From positions 103,195-167,194 of the forward strand of contig JABGUL010000034.1 of assembly GCA_018646605.1 (NCBI GenBank): a DNA stretch of 64,000 bases, read 5' to 3'. The position numbers and the translations under genes were made by a program. Positions within the stretch are counted from its first letter, which is position 1. Each line of letters opens with the position of its first letter. The notes under the pieces were generated by a model. The model was not told where the DNA came from and did not search any database. It saw only the letters and a program-made list of their open reading frames with translations. Below are positions 37,901 through 46,720 of this stretch, piece after piece. This DNA comes from Flavobacteriaceae bacterium (lineage in GTDB: Bacteria > Bacteroidota > Bacteroidia > Flavobacteriales > Flavobacteriaceae).

Positions 37901-38720
37901 TATCACGATCGATAATAATTTCATTTCGCTCGATCGAAATTACCTCACCAGTGTCTTCATCAACGAAATCTTCATGCCATGTTTTCAAAACACGAGCAGC
38001 TAATTTTCGTCCTAATACTTTTTTGATTCCCGTTTTAGAAACTTTAATCTCTTCTGCAAGATCAAATATTTCAAGAATATCACGATCGTGTTCAAAACCG
38101 ATAGCTCTGAAAAGTGTTGTAACAGGTAATTTTTTCTTACGATCAATGTAAGCATACATTACACTATTGATGTCTGTAGCAAATTCAATCCAAGAACCTT
38201 TGAATGGAATAACACGTGCAGAATATAATTTAGTTCCATTGGCATGAAAAGACTGACCAAAGAAAACACCAGGAGAACGGTGTAATTGAGAAACTACAAT
38301 TCGTTCTGCACCATTGATAACAAAAGTACCACTTGGGGTCATATAAGGGATAGTCCCTAAAAATACATCTTGTACAATAGTTTCAAAATCCTCATGTTCC
38401 GGATCAGTACAATACAATTTTAAACGTGCCTTTAAAGGAACAGAGTATGTAAGTCCACGCTCAATACATTCTTGGATAGAATAGCGCGGTGGATCTACAA
38501 AATAGTCAAGAAATTCTAAGACAAATTGATTTCTTGTATCTGTAATAGGAAAATTTTCTTTAAACGTATTGAAAAGACCTTCTTCATTACGTTCGTCAGA
38601 TTTGGTCTCTAGTTGAAAAAAGTCCTGGAATGATTTAATCTGAATATCCAGGAAATCCGGGTACATTGGAGTATGTTTTGCTCCGGCGAAATTGGTTCTT
38701 TGGCTCTGTTTACTAGGCAT
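34911..38720 (-). CDS. rpoB: DNA-directed RNA polymerase subunit beta
   Basis: 1269 residues. Recognised by the rifampicin-site region [22 protein letters not shown] (shown here as [17 protein letters not shown]), [34 protein letters not shown] and the C-terminal block [20 protein letters not shown]. It forms the catalytic core with RpoC. The rif-region residues look wild type by comparison with the standard motif. It is separated from rplL by 104 bp that hold a long hairpin (38766-38807), which may set the polymerase-to-ribosomal-protein ratio. Confidence 0.99.
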   Translation of the reverse strand: MPSKQSQRTNFAGAKHTPMYPDFLDIQIKSFQDFFQLETKSDERNEEGLFNTFKENFPITDTRNQFVLEFLDYFVDPPRYSIQECIERGLTYSVPLKARLKLYCTDPEHEDFETIVQDVFLGTIPYMTPSGTFVINGAERIVVSQLHRSPGVFFGQSFHANGTKLYSARVIPFKGSWIEFATDINSVMYAYIDRKKKLPVTTLFRAIGFEHDRDILEIFDLAEEIKVSKTGIKKVLGRKLAARVLKTWHEDFVDEDTGEVISIERNEIIIDRDTVLEKEHIEEILEASVKTILLHKVDAHMSDYAIIYNTLQKDPTNSEKEAVEHIYRQLRNAEPPDEDTARGIIDKLFFSDQRYNLGEVGRYRMNKKLGLDVEMDKQVLTKLDIITIIKYLIELINSKAEIDDIDHLSNRRVRTVGEQLSSQFGVGLARMARTIRERMNVRDNEVFTPIDLINAKTLSSVINSFFGTNQLSQFMDQTNPLAEITHKRRLSALGPGGLSRERAGFEVRDVHYTHYGRLCPIETPEGPNIGLISSLGVFAKVNNLGFIETPYRKVENGVINLKETIYLSAEEEENQLITQANINFDKAGKILDEKVIARDQADFPVVTPDKVNYTDVAPNQIASISASLIPFLEHDDANRALMGSNMMRQAVPLLRPEAPIVGTGLEKQVASDSRVLINAENDGVVEYVDANKITIKYDFSEKDDLISFDGDTKSYNLIKFRKTNQGTCINLKPIIQKGDRVTKGQVLCQGYATEAGELALGRNLKVAFMPWKGYNFEDAIVISEKVVRQDIFTSIHIDEYSLDVRDTKLGTEELTNDIPNVSEEATSDLDENGMIRIGAEVNPGDILIGKITPKGESDPTPEEKLLRAIFGDKAGDVKDASLKAPPSLRGVVIDKKLFTRSVKDKRKRNQDKQELDALEDAFDVKSEALKTVLVEKLFTIVNGKTCQGVQNDLGEEVLPKGKKYTLKLLSGVEDYTHLTKGSWTTTSETNDLIADLIHNYKIKENDLQGALRREKFTISVGDELPAGIKKLAKIYIAKKRKLKVGDKMAGRHGNKGIVARIVREEEMPFLEDGTPVDIVLNPLGVPSRMNIGQIYETVLGWAGQNLGEKYATPIFDGATIEQINALTEKGNVPLYGHSYLYDGGTGERFDQPATVGVIYMLKLGHMVDDKMHSRSIGPYSLITQQPLGGKAQFGGQRFGEMEVWALEAYGASSTLQEILTVKSDDVIGRAKTYEAIVKGDTLPEPGLPESFNVLMHELKGLGLDIRLEE

Positions 38721-38765
38721 CTAACTGTTTTTTAATGATCATAATACATTAGGGGGGCACTATAA

Positions 38766-38807
38766 AAGGGTATAGGCCTTTGGAAAAATCCAAAGACCTA
38801 TGCCTTT
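38766..38807 (-). other. Long hairpin in the rplL-rpoB intergenic region (attenuator or RNase III site candidate)
   Basis: Arms of about 19 nt: CTTTGGA/TCCAAAG (38778-38784 / 38789-38795) around an AAAA loop, then one C/A mismatch, then TATAGG/CCTATG and GG/CC continuing outward. On the minus strand it is followed by only four Ts, so termination would be partial. In E. coli the same intergenic space holds an attenuator and RNase III site; by analogy a similar role is likely. Confidence 0.65.
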
Positions 38808-38824
38808 AATGGTAGGGGTTAAAA

Positions 38825-39202
38825 CTACTTAAGCTCAACCTCTGCACCAGCTTCTTCTAGAGATTTTACAAGCGCTTCCGCTTCATCTTTAGCAATACCT
38901 TCTTTCAAAGGACTAGGTGCACTGTCAACTAATTCTTTAGCTTCTTTAAGCCCAAGACCTGTTAACTCTTTTACTAATTTTACTACAGCTAGTTTTGAAG
39001 CACCAGCTGCTTTGAGGATTACGTCAAATTCTGTCTTTTCCTCACCAGCATCGTCACCACCAGCAGCAGCTGGTCCAGCAACAGCTACTGCGGCTGCAGC
39101 AGGTTCGATACCGTATTCATCTTTTAAAATGTTAGCCAATTCATTGACTTCTTTTACAGTCAAGTTGACTAATTGTTCTGCGAATTCTTTTAAATCTGCC
39201 AT
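38825..39202 (-). CDS. rplL: 50S ribosomal protein bL12 (L7/L12)
   Basis: 125 residues: N-terminal dimerisation helices ([22 protein letters not shown]), an Ala/Gly-rich hinge ([19 protein letters not shown], about 36-54), and the C-terminal factor-binding domain with [20 protein letters not shown] and [12 protein letters not shown]. It forms the ribosomal stalk that recruits EF-Tu and EF-G. 65 bp downstream of rplJ in the L10-L12 arrangement. Confidence 0.98.
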   Translation of the reverse strand: MADLKEFAEQLVNLTVKEVNELANILKDEYGIEPAAAAVAVAGPAAAGGDDAGEEKTEFDVILKAAGASKLAVVKLVKELTGLGLKEAKELVDSAPSPLKEGIAKDEAEALVKSLEEAGAEVELK

Positions 39203-39267
39203 TGTTAATGATTTTTCTGTTAAAAATTTAATATATATATGTTGAGTGCGTACATTTTAATTCGGGA

Positions 39268-39783
39268 CTAACGTTCTGAAAGTGTTTTGAGAATTCCAGA
39301 TAGTTTCCCACCTCCCGATTGTAGTGCGGAAATAACGTTTTTGGATGGAGACTGTAACAACGTAATAATCTCTCCAACCAACTCTTCTTTAGATTTGATT
39401 GCAACAAGTGCATCAATATGATCATCGCCAATATAAATAGCTTCTTCAATGAAGGCGCCTTTTAGCATGGGTTTGGTCAACTTTTTTCTAAAGTTCTTAA
39501 TCACCTTTGCAGGTGCGTTTCCAGTTTCAGAAAACATCAATGAAGTATTCCCTTTCAGGATTCCTGTCAATTCACCAAAGTCATGAGTGGAAGCCTCCAT
39601 AGCTTTAGCAAGAAGTGTATTTTTCACCACTTGTAGTTTGATATTCTCTTTAAAACAAGCGCGTCTGAACGCAGTTGTTTGACTGGCATTTAATCCCTCA
39701 ATATCCGCTAAATAAAGTGTTTTCACACCTGCTAAAGCCTCTTTAAGGTTTTCTATTGCTTCGTGTTTTTCTTGTCTAGTCAT
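39268..39783 (-). CDS. rplJ: 50S ribosomal protein uL10
   Basis: 171 residues, normal size. TRQEKHEAIENLKEALAGVK at the N-terminus, RRACFKENIKLQVVKNTLLAKA and the C-terminal helix binding L12 dimers are recognisable. It anchors bL12 to the 23S rRNA. The gap to rplA is 18 bp, too short for a long E. coli-style L10 leader, so any L10-L12 feedback must use another site. Confidence 0.97.
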   Translation of the reverse strand: MTRQEKHEAIENLKEALAGVKTLYLADIEGLNASQTTAFRRACFKENIKLQVVKNTLLAKAMEASTHDFGELTGILKGNTSLMFSETGNAPAKVIKNFRKKLTKPMLKGAFIEEAIYIGDDHIDALVAIKSKEELVGEIITLLQSPSKNVISALQSGGGKLSGILKTLSER

Positions 39784-39801
39784 TGCTTAATTTTTTTGGC
39801 G

Positions 39802-40491
39802 TTAACCCAATTTAGTATCGATTGATATACTTGGGCTCATGGTGCTAGACATGAAAACGCTTTTTACATATACTCCTTTGGCTGTTGAAGGCTTTAATTT
39901 ATTAATGGTCTTCAATAACTCATCGGCATTTTCGTAAATTTTATCTGCAGTAAAAGATGCTTTACCTATAGCAGCATGAACGATTCCAGTCTTGTCAACT
40001 TTAAAATCAATTTTACCGCCTTTTACATCACTTACCGCTTTTTTGATGTCCATTGTTACTGTTCCTGTTTTTGGGTTTGGCATTAAACCACGAGGACCTA
40101 AAACACGACCTAAAGGACCTAATTTCCCCATTACACTTGGCATGGTTACAATTACGTCAATATCTGTCCATCCGTCTTTGATTTTTTGCAAATACTCATC
40201 CAATCCAATGTAATCAGCTCCTGCCTCTTTGGCTTCAGCTTCTTTATCCGGAGTAACAAGAGCAAGAACGCGAACATCTTTACCTGTTCCGTGTGGTAAA
40301 GTAACCACACCACGAACCATTTGATTGGCTTTTTTTGGATCTACACCCAAACGTATTGCCAAGTCAATGCTCGCATCAAATTTTGTATTGGTAATTTCTT
40401 TTACCAAAGCAGAAGCTTCTTTGAGTGTGTAGATGTTCTTAGGATCTACTTTTGCTCGTGCTTCTTTTTGTTTCTTTGTTATTTTAGCCAT
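39802..40491 (-). CDS. rplA: 50S ribosomal protein uL1
   Basis: 229 residues: [57 protein letters not shown] and [20 protein letters not shown] are the uL1 landmarks. It forms the L1 stalk that moves with E-site tRNA, and in many bacteria represses the L11 operon. It lies 17 bp after rplK. Confidence 0.98.
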   Translation of the reverse strand: MAKITKKQKEARAKVDPKNIYTLKEASALVKEITNTKFDASIDLAIRLGVDPKKANQMVRGVVTLPHGTGKDVRVLALVTPDKEAEAKEAGADYIGLDEYLQKIKDGWTDIDVIVTMPSVMGKLGPLGRVLGPRGLMPNPKTGTVTMDIKKAVSDVKGGKIDFKVDKTGIVHAAIGKASFTADKIYENADELLKTINKLKPSTAKGVYVKSVFMSSTMSPSISIDTKLG

Positions 40492-40508
40492 TGCTTTATT
40501 TTAAAAAA

Positions 40509-40946
40509 TTAAAAGGGAGCTTGTCCAGAAACCTTGAATCCCATAGAACGTGCAGTACCCGCTACCATTTTCATAGCAGACTCGATGGTAAATGCATTAA
40601 GATCAGGCATTTTATCCTCAGCAATGAGTTTTACTTGATCCCAAGTGACTGTAGCCACTTTGTTTCTATTAGGTTCTCCTGAACCCTTTTTAGCTTTGGC
40701 TGCTTCCATCAGTTGAACGGCCGCTGGTGGTGTTTTGAGGATAAATTCAAATGATTTATCAACATATACAGTAATCTGAACAGGTACAACTTTACCTTGT
40801 TTATCTTGGGTTCTTGCATTAAATTGTTTGCAAAACTCCATGATATTGACTCCTGCAGCACCCAGCGCGGGTCCAACCGGTGGCGATGGATTCGCAGCAC
40901 CTCCCCGAACTTGTAGTTTTAAAACTTTACTTACTTCTTTTGCCAT
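40509..40946 (-). CDS. rplK: 50S ribosomal protein uL11
   Basis: 145 residues: [20 protein letters not shown], the N-terminal Pro-rich block, and a C-terminal rRNA-binding domain with [16 protein letters not shown]. It is part of the GTPase-associated centre and needed for stringent-response signalling by RelA-type enzymes. Between nusG (69 bp upstream) and rplA. Confidence 0.98.
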   Translation of the reverse strand: MAKEVSKVLKLQVRGGAANPSPPVGPALGAAGVNIMEFCKQFNARTQDKQGKVVPVQITVYVDKSFEFILKTPPAAVQLMEAAKAKKGSGEPNRNKVATVTWDQVKLIAEDKMPDLNAFTIESAMKMVAGTARSMGFKVSGQAPF

Positions 40947-41015
40947 TGTCTAGTTTAATTTTGAATCGTGTACGGTGGAAGCTTGCACACGGCATTCAAT
41001 TTATTAGTGTAACAT

Positions 41016-41570
41016 TTATATTTTTTCTACTTGCATATAGCTTAGTTCTAATGGTGTTTTTCTTCCAAAAATTTTAACCATTACTTCCAGCTTACGCTTT
41101 TCTTCATTTACATTTTCGATAGCTCCCGTAAAACCGTTGAAAGGACCATCAATAACTTTTACATTTTCACCTTCGGTAAATGGAATGGACACATGCTCTG
41201 TAGCAAGAGCCAATTCATCAACTTTACCTAACATTCTGTTTACCTCGGAAACTCGCAAAGGAACTGGTTCACCTCCTTTAGTTTCTCCTAAAAACCCAAT
41301 CACATTTGTAACAGACTTAATAATATGAGGTAATTCTCCAGTCAAATTTGCTTTGACCATAATGTAACCTGGGAAGTAAACACGCTCTTTATTTATTTTT
41401 TTACCATTTCTTATCTGAATCACTTTTTCCGTTGGAACAAGAATATCTTCAACCAAATGATCGTAACCAAAACGTGAGATTTCAGACATAATATAGTCTT
41501 TGATCTTTGCTTCTTGACCACTTACGGCGCGAACTACGTACCATTTTTTATCACTAGTTGTTGTAGTCAT
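41016..41570 (-). CDS. nusG: Transcription termination/antitermination factor NusG
   Basis: 184 residues. N-terminal NGN domain (about 8-115; KWYVVRAVSGQEAKIKDYI, ILVPTEKV, ERVYFPGYIMVKANL) and C-terminal KOW domain (about 130-184; FTEGENVKVIDGPFNGFTG). It binds the RNA polymerase clamp and couples transcription to Rho or the ribosome. It lies 2 bp after secE in the conserved secE-nusG-rplK order. Confidence 0.98.
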   Translation of the reverse strand: MTTTTSDKKWYVVRAVSGQEAKIKDYIMSEISRFGYDHLVEDILVPTEKVIQIRNGKKINKERVYFPGYIMVKANLTGELPHIIKSVTNVIGFLGETKGGEPVPLRVSEVNRMLGKVDELALATEHVSIPFTEGENVKVIDGPFNGFTGAIENVNEEKRKLEVMVKIFGRKTPLELSYMQVEKI

Positions 41571-41572
41571 GG

Positions 41573-41764
41573 TTATCCTATAAGGTTAAAATAAAATTGA
41601 ATCGCACGTGAAAGAACAGTATCCGCTCCCCAAATAGCCAGGGAAAACAGAATTGAAAAAACAAGTACAATTACAACCAAACGTTGTAACTCTGAACGCT
41701 CAGTCCAAGAGACATTGTTCTTTAATTCTTCAAACGAATCTTTAATATATGATAAAAGTTGCAT
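41573..41764 (-). CDS. secE: Preprotein translocase subunit SecE
   Basis: 63 residues, the short one-helix form: amphipathic SYIKDSFEELKNNVSWTERS, then a single membrane helix (about 28-50; LVVIVLVFSILFSLAIWGAD). It clamps SecY in the SecYEG channel. It follows tRNA-Trp by 20 bp and precedes nusG by 2 bp. Confidence 0.95.
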   Translation of the reverse strand: MQLLSYIKDSFEELKNNVSWTERSELQRLVVIVLVFSILFSLAIWGADTVLSRAIQFYFNLIG

Positions 41765-41784
41765 GCGTTACTTTTTTTTTGATG

Positions 41785-41857
41785 CACGGGTTGAGAGGCT
41801 CGAACTCCCGACACCTGGTTTTGGAGACCAGTGCTCTACCAACTGAGCTAAACCCGT
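41785..41857 (-). tRNA. trnW: tRNA-Trp (anticodon CCA)
   Basis: 73 nt. Acceptor ACGGGTT/AACCCGT, discriminator G, D-arm GCTCAGTTGGTAGAGC, anticodon loop CTCCAAA with CCA, T-loop GTTCGAG. CCA end not encoded. It lies between tuf and secE, the usual position in this phylum. Confidence 0.97.
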
Positions 41858-41870
41858 TTTTATTTGACAC

Positions 41871-41901
41871 AAAAGGCGTCCCGTAAAACGGGACACCTTT
41901 A
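41871..41901 (-). terminator. Hairpin between tuf and tRNA-Trp
   Basis: Strong stem GTCCCGT/ACGGGAC (41878-41884 / 41888-41894) with a 3-nt loop, extended past one mismatch by AAAGG/CCTTT. On the minus strand it is followed by a short TTTT. It probably reduces readthrough from tuf or marks a processing site before the tRNA. Confidence 0.65.
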
Positions 41902-41924
41902 GCATCATATTAAAAACATTATGC

Positions 41925-43112
41925 TTAGTCTAAGATCTCTGTAACCTGCCCCGCACCTACTGTTCTTCCACCTTCACGAATTGCGAAACGCAATCCAAGG
42001 CTTAGAGCAATTGGCTGAATCAAATCAACATTGATCGTAAGGTTGTCTCCTGGCATTACCATTTCAACACCATCAGGAAGAGAAATGTTTCCTGTTACAT
42101 CAGTTGTACGAACGTAAAACTGAGGACGGTAGTTGTTGTGGAATGGAGTATGACGTCCACCTTCTTCTTTTTTAAGGATATAAACCTCAGCTTTAAATTT
42201 AGCATGTGGCTTTACAGAACCTACTTTACAGATTACCATACCTCTTTTGATGTCGGCTTTTTCAATACCTCTTAGGAGGATACCTACATTATCTCCAGCT
42301 TCACCACGGTCTAATATTTTTCTAAACATTTCAACCCCAGTTACTGTAGATTTTAATTTTTCTGCACCCATACCAATAATGTCAACTTCATCTGCTGTGT
42401 TGAATACACCTGTTTCGATACGACCTGTAGCAACAGTTCCACGACCAGTAATAGAGAATACATCTTCAACAGGCATTAATGCGTCCTTATCAACATCACG
42501 CTTAGGTAGTTCAATCCAAGTATCTACTTCTGACATAAGATTAATAACTGTATCTACCCATTTTTGTTCCCCGTTAAGAGCACCAAGAGCAGAACCTAAA
42601 ATTACTGGAGTGTTATCTCCATCGTAATCGTAGAAAGAAAGTAATTCACGAACTTCCATTTCAACTAATTCAAGTAATTCTTCATCATCAACCATGTCCG
42701 CTTTGTTCAAGAAAACAACTAAACGAGGTATACCTACCTGGCGACCTAATAAGATGTGCTCTCTTGTTTGAGGCATAGGACCATCAGTTGCTGCAACAAC
42801 TAGGATTGCACCGTCCATCTGAGCGGCACCTGTAACCATGTTCTTTACGTAATCCGCGTGACCAGGACAGTCAACGTGAGCGTAGTGACGGTTAAGGGTT
42901 TGATATTCTACGTGAGAAGTATTGATAGTAATCCCTCTTTCTTTCTCTTCAGGAGCATTGTCAATTTGATCAAAGCTTCTTGCTTCAGAGTAACCTGCAT
43001 CTGCAAGTACTTTAGTAATTGCTGCAGTAAGAGTTGTTTTACCATGATCTACGTGACCAATAGTTCCAATATTTAAGTGGGGTTTAGACCGGTCAAATGT
43101 TTCTTTAGCCAT
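41925..43112 (-). CDS. tuf: Elongation factor Tu
   Basis: 395 residues, standard length. G1 GHVDHGKTT (about 18-26), [15 protein letters not shown]3 [13 protein letters not shown]4 NKADMVDD, and domain III ending [22 protein letters not shown]. It delivers aminoacyl-tRNA to the ribosome. Only one tuf gene is seen in the window. The tRNA-Thr/Tyr/Gly/Thr cluster that precedes tufB in E. coli lies about 3.1 kb upstream here, with other genes inserted. Confidence 0.99.
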   Translation of the reverse strand: MAKETFDRSKPHLNIGTIGHVDHGKTTLTAAITKVLADAGYSEARSFDQIDNAPEEKERGITINTSHVEYQTLNRHYAHVDCPGHADYVKNMVTGAAQMDGAILVVAATDGPMPQTREHILLGRQVGIPRLVVFLNKADMVDDEELLELVEMEVRELLSFYDYDGDNTPVILGSALGALNGEQKWVDTVINLMSEVDTWIELPKRDVDKDALMPVEDVFSITGRGTVATGRIETGVFNTADEVDIIGMGAEKLKSTVTGVEMFRKILDRGEAGDNVGILLRGIEKADIKRGMVICKVGSVKPHAKFKAEVYILKKEEGGRHTPFHNNYRPQFYVRTTDVTGNISLPDGVEMVMPGDNLTINVDLIQPIALSLGLRFAIREGGRTVGAGQVTEILD

Positions 43113-43394
43113 AATTGTTGTTGTTTCAATGTTATTTTTAGGAGCGCAAATTTATGAATTTTTTTCAATCGTTTACATGTTTATATAAAAAAATTATGTA
43201 AAAATTCACTTTTTCTTTTTAAAAGAGTTTATAAAAATCTTAAAACCCTTATAAACATGTCCTTAGATCTTTGAATAAGGTTTTTTTTTCGATTGTGTAA
43301 TAAGTGCCAAAAAAAGTATTTTTATTTTAAAAACTAAAATTCCATTCTTTTTTAATTTCTTTATGTCCGTAAGTTAAAATACCCGAAAATAACT
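43113..43394 (+). other. Intergenic region between tuf and the glycosyltransferase pair
   Basis: 282 bp, very AT-rich, without a gene on either strand. It holds the tuf -7 box (43147-43154, minus strand) and a perfect 11-bp inverted repeat ACATGTTTATA (43175-43185) / TATAAACATGT (43250-43260). No convincing promoter for the plus-strand pair was identified. Confidence 0.6.
43147..43154 (-). promoter_or_regulatory. -7 box of tuf
   Basis: TAAATTTG on the minus strand, exact TAnnTTTG, 34 bp before the tuf ATG. The -33 element is unclear. Confidence 0.55.
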
Positions 43395-44123
43395 ATGAAA
43401 TCTTTTGCGATTGTAATCCCATGTTATAATGAAGCCAATCGTTTTCAAACGGAGCGTTTTAAAGCATTCTTAAAGAATCGTAACGGGGTAGTTCTCTTTT
43501 TTGTTGACGATGGCTCTACTGACACAACCAGCTCTTTAATCAAGGCGCTAAAATCAGTTTTTCCAGAACAGGTTCAATCCATTATCCATTTAAAAAATAA
43601 AGGGAAAGCGGAAGCTGTTAGAACAGGTATTAATGAAGCTTTTAAAAGAAAGGACATAGAACGCTTTGCTTTTTTGGATGCTGACCTCTCTACCTCTCTT
43701 GAAGAGTGTTTTGAAATTGCAGATAAAATTGATACGCACAAAGCGTTTGTTTTTGGCTCTCGGATAAAAAAGCTGGACAATAATATTCAAAGAAAAAAAT
43801 ATCGTTTCATCATTGGTAGAGTGATTGCAACCCTTATCTCATATATGTTAAAATTACCTATTTATGATTCGCAGTGTGGATGTAAGGTTTTCAGAAGGGA
43901 TTGGGTGGGTATCATTTTTAAAGATGTCTTTATTAGTCCTTGGCTCTTTGATGTAGAAATTTTTTTCCGATTAATCCGTCACTTTGGAAGAGAAAAAATT
44001 CAAACTAAAATTGAAGAAGTACCGCTTAAAGAATGGGTTGATACAGATGATAGTAAAGTTTCGCTTCTTTATGGTTTTAAAGTTTGGTTTGATTTAATTA
44101 AAATTTACGTGCATTATAAATGA
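43395..44123 (+). CDS. Polyprenyl-phosphate glycosyltransferase-like family 2 enzyme
   Basis: 242 residues, GT-A fold of family GT2: FAIVIPCYNEANRF (4-17), VDDGSTD (37-43) with D38/D39 for nucleotide-sugar and metal, FLDADLS (93-99), and YDSQCGCKVFRRDW. The closest known type is the dolichyl/undecaprenyl-phosphate glucosyl or mannosyl transferases (ALG5/DPM1-like); there is no multi-helix C-terminus. It likely loads a sugar onto a lipid carrier that the downstream GT39-type enzyme (ATGA overlap, 44120-44123) transfers on the outer side of the inner membrane. The pair lies between tuf and its usual tRNA neighbours. Confidence 0.85.
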   Translation: MKSFAIVIPCYNEANRFQTERFKAFLKNRNGVVLFFVDDGSTDTTSSLIKALKSVFPEQVQSIIHLKNKGKAEAVRTGINEAFKRKDIERFAFLDADLSTSLEECFEIADKIDTHKAFVFGSRIKKLDNNIQRKKYRFIIGRVIATLISYMLKLPIYDSQCGCKVFRRDWVGIIFKDVFISPWLFDVEIFFRLIRHFGREKIQTKIEEVPLKEWVDTDDSKVSLLYGFKVWFDLIKIYVHYK

Positions 44124-45514
44124 GGGCTTTAGCAAAATTAGAAAATCATCAAATCTTAAAACGTAGCTTCTGGTCATTGGTTTTAATTAGGGGTATTTTA
44201 AATGCCCTGATTCCCTTGATGGATAAAACAGAGGCGCGCTATGCTGAGATCGCAAGGATTATGGCAGAAACTCAAAACTGGATTGTCTTACAAATAGATT
44301 ATGGGGTTCCATTTTGGGCGAAACCACCGCTATCAACTTGGGCAAGTGCTTTAAGCATTTCAATTTTTGATGCATCGGCTTTTTACGTGCGTTTACCCTA
44401 CCTTATTGTGTGTACATTTATTGGATGGTGGATTGGAAAATTTAATACAAACACCTCCAACTCTAACTATCTTACCGGAATTATTTTACTTACCATTCCA
44501 GAATTCTTTTTACACGTAGGCGTAGTTTCAACGGATGTTTTTTTGACACTAAGCACTACTATTGTGATGCTTGCTTTTTGGAAAAGCATGCAAGAAGGAG
44601 CAACTAAAATATGGGGGTATTTATTTTTTGCTGGTCTTGGTCTAGGTCTTCTATCAAAAGGTCCTATCATTGGAATATTAACACTACCCCCCATTGTTAT
44701 TTGGTGTCTAATTCAAAATAATTTATTGAAAGCATTAAAAACAGCCCCATGGTTATTGGGAGGACTATTGATGCTATTAGTCTCTTTACCGTGGTATATT
44801 CTTACAGAATTAGAATCACCAGGTTTTATTGATTATTTTATTGTAGGCGAACATTTTAATCGTTATTTCAATTCGGAATGGGTCGGTGATAAATACGGCT
44901 TTCCTAAACAACAACCCTATGGAATTGTTTGGGTTTTCCTATTAGTTTTTTGTATGCCTTGGTCAATTTTTTTGGTCCATAGTGTTTTTAAAAAATTAAA
45001 AACAATTCATCAAAATCCTTGGGGACTCTTTTTACTTTGTTGGATGCTTTGGACCCCGTTTTTCTTCACTACATCAACCAGCCTAATACACCCCTATATC
45101 CTCCCAGCGACAATTCCAATTGCATTATGGATTTCTCACTTTTGGAGTTCTAATAAAAAGAGAATACTATATCTTGGAATTAGCATATCGATTCCTGTTA
45201 TTTTACTTGTTGTTTCAATCACTGGATTTGCCAAGCCACTTCTTGAAAATAATACAGATAAATATTTAATAGAGCAAAGTGACTTTTTACCAGTTTTTGC
45301 ACTTAACAACAAAACGTATTCAAGTCAATTTTATAGCAAAGGGAAAATTCTAGTTATTGATACACTGAGTCTAAAAAAAATGATCGCATCAAAAACTCCC
45401 TTCAATATCATAATAGAGCATCGTGTATTCAAACGATTGTCTCCTGAAATAAAAAAAGGGCTTTACAAGAATAGTGAAAATAAGAAAAGAGGGATGTACA
45501 TTCTTTCAGATTGA
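44120..45514 (+). CDS. ArnT/PMT-like (GT39-type) membrane glycosyltransferase
   Basis: 464 residues, about 10-12 membrane helices. The first periplasmic loop carries MDKTEARYAEIARIMAETQN (about 34-53), matching the ArnT signature D-E-x-RYAEI with the catalytic acidic residues, then PFWAKPPLSTW. A shorter C-terminal soluble part ends the protein. Family enzymes move a sugar from a polyprenyl-phosphate donor to lipid A, protein or other acceptors on the periplasmic face. Coupled by ATGA to the GT2 gene, which probably makes its donor. The acceptor is unknown. Confidence 0.83.
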   Translation: MRALAKLENHQILKRSFWSLVLIRGILNALIPLMDKTEARYAEIARIMAETQNWIVLQIDYGVPFWAKPPLSTWASALSISIFDASAFYVRLPYLIVCTFIGWWIGKFNTNTSNSNYLTGIILLTIPEFFLHVGVVSTDVFLTLSTTIVMLAFWKSMQEGATKIWGYLFFAGLGLGLLSKGPIIGILTLPPIVIWCLIQNNLLKALKTAPWLLGGLLMLLVSLPWYILTELESPGFIDYFIVGEHFNRYFNSEWVGDKYGFPKQQPYGIVWVFLLVFCMPWSIFLVHSVFKKLKTIHQNPWGLFLLCWMLWTPFFFTTSTSLIHPYILPATIPIALWISHFWSSNKKRILYLGISISIPVILLVVSITGFAKPLLENNTDKYLIEQSDFLPVFALNNKTYSSQFYSKGKILVIDTLSLKKMIASKTPFNIIIEHRVFKRLSPEIKKGLYKNSENKKRGMYILSD

Positions 45515-45639
45515 CAAAAAAATCTTGAAGGATTACAGAGGTTTTATAATTATAATGAATAGGATCAAGATATTGAACGATACACAAAAGCGCCCTCGGA
45601 ACTGGGTGTATTTTAAAAATATTTTAGTTTAAAAGACGA

Positions 45640-45741
45640 TCAGAATGAAAGTCTACCCGTATAAAGGTTATAAGCTACTAATATAATAATGATCAGAAAG
45701 CCTTGAAAAATAATCTGAACTGGCGTGCTCCATTTTCTCAT
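45640..45741 (-). CDS. 33-residue single-pass membrane protein, coupled to the DUF1456 gene
   Basis: 33 codons plus stop. Its ATG at 45741 overlaps the TGA of the DUF1456 gene as ATGA, the usual sign of translational coupling and the main reason to accept so short a gene. The sequence begins MRKWSTPVQ, has one clear membrane helix (IIFQGFLIIIILVAYNLY, about 10-27) and ends TGRLSF. The positive N-terminus suggests N-in topology. No family recognised. A chance frame is possible, but overlap plus a hydrophobic core of the right length make a real small protein likely. Confidence 0.6.
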   Translation of the reverse strand: MRKWSTPVQIIFQGFLIIIILVAYNLYTGRLSF

Positions 45742-45980
45742 TTATTTACTTTTTTATCCATTGGGCCTCTCAAATGAATTATTAGGCCATTTAAAAAATT
45801 TCGCAACACTTGATCTCCACACTCCATATACTTTTCATGTCTTTCATTTCTAAAAAAAGCACCTAGCTCAGATTTAGTGATTTTATAATCAACTAAATTA
45901 CAAATCTCAACAATTTGGTCGTCGCGAAGTTTATGTGCTACACGAAGTTTTTTAAAAATATCGTTATTACTTAATCCCAT
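45738..45980 (-). CDS. DUF1456 family protein (single repeat)
   Basis: 80 residues: SNNDIFKKLRVAHKLRDDQIVEIC and VDYKITKSELGAFFRNERHEKYMECGDQVLRNFLNGL. DUF1456 proteins such as E. coli YehS are about 150 residues with two such repeats; this one has one. The function is unknown; the fold is probably helical. The ATG lies 4 bp from a perfect TAGATTTG -7 box, implying a leaderless or nearly leaderless transcript. The 33-residue membrane protein gene overlaps its stop. Confidence 0.82.
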   Translation of the reverse strand: MGLSNNDIFKKLRVAHKLRDDQIVEICNLVDYKITKSELGAFFRNERHEKYMECGDQVLRNFLNGLIIHLRGPMDKKVNK

Positions 45981-45984
45981 ACCG

Positions 45985-45992
45985 CAAATCTA
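45985..45992 (-). promoter_or_regulatory. -7 box of the DUF1456 operon
   Basis: TAGATTTG on the minus strand, exact TAnnTTTG, only 4 bp before the ATG at 45980. With the usual -7 placement, transcription would begin at or next to the start codon. No good -33 seen. Confidence 0.5.
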
Positions 45993-46213
45993 CAAAGAAA
46001 ACAACCCTAAATCTAATTAAAGATGCATTCCTAAAAACACAAAAAAATCGATTAAAAAGGGATAATTAGACAAAATAAAAATCAATAAAATAGAATTGCT
46101 TATAGATGTTTAGTATCCTCTAATAGTGGAATAGTTCGTTATGAGTTTGGCAAAAGCAACACTGAATTTAAAAACTAACAATAATTCTTATGGAATCTCT
46201 TTATTTTCAGAAG

Positions 46214-46285
46214 AGCCAATGACGAGATTTGAACTCGTGACCTCTTCCTTACCAAGGAAACGCTCTACCCCTGAGCTACATCGGC
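46214..46285 (-). tRNA. trnT: tRNA-Thr (anticodon GGT)
   Basis: 72 nt. Acceptor GCCGATG/CATTGGC (one G-U pair), anticodon loop TTGGTAA with GGT, T-loop GTTCAAA. Last tRNA of the minus-strand cluster Thr-Tyr-Gly-Thr; in E. coli the equivalent thrT is followed directly by tufB. Confidence 0.96.
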
Positions 46286-46301
46286 GATAAATAAAAAAGA
46301 G

Positions 46302-46374
46302 AGCGAGAGACCGGGTTCGAACCGGCGACATTCAGCTTGGAAGGCTGACGCTCTACCAACTGAGCTACTCTCGC
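46302..46374 (-). tRNA. trnG: tRNA-Gly (anticodon TCC)
   Basis: 73 nt. Acceptor GCGAGAG/CTCTCGC, anticodon stem TCAGC/GCTGA with loop CTTCCAA (anticodon TCC), T-loop GTTCGAA. 16 bp before the tRNA-Thr(GGT) gene. Confidence 0.96.
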
Positions 46375-46453
46375 ATTGTACTGACTAATCAGTGTTGGTA
46401 CTAATTTTGTAAAGATAAGAAAAACAATTCTTAATCCTAACAAAATAAGCAAG

Positions 46454-46535
<82 letters not shown>

Positions 46536-46616
46536 TTTTTCAATGATCTTTTAAAAACTACTAGAGCTTTTAATATCTTCTGTAAACATACACAGAAGCA
46601 ATTTATTTTATATAAG

Positions 46617-46690
46617 AGCCGATGGAGGGACTCGAACCCACGACCTGCTGATTACAAATCAGCTGCTCTAGCCAGCTGAGCTACATCGGC
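46617..46690 (-). tRNA. trnT: tRNA-Thr (anticodon TGT)
   Basis: 74 nt. Acceptor GCCGATG/CATCGGC, anticodon loop TTTGTAA (TGT), T-loop GTTCGAG. First tRNA of the cluster. Confidence 0.96.
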
Positions 46691-46720
46691 TTTTGAATTT
46701 TAGTTTCCCAAAATCGAATG

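Noticed and set aside
45555..45632. 25-codon plus-strand ORF after the ArnT-like gene
   Set aside because: No promoter, no coupling, no recognisable features; overlaps other equally short frames.
46141..46290. 49-codon plus-strand ORF before and across tRNA-Thr(GGT)
   Set aside because: More than half of it reads antisense through the tRNA gene and it resembles no protein; a chance frame.
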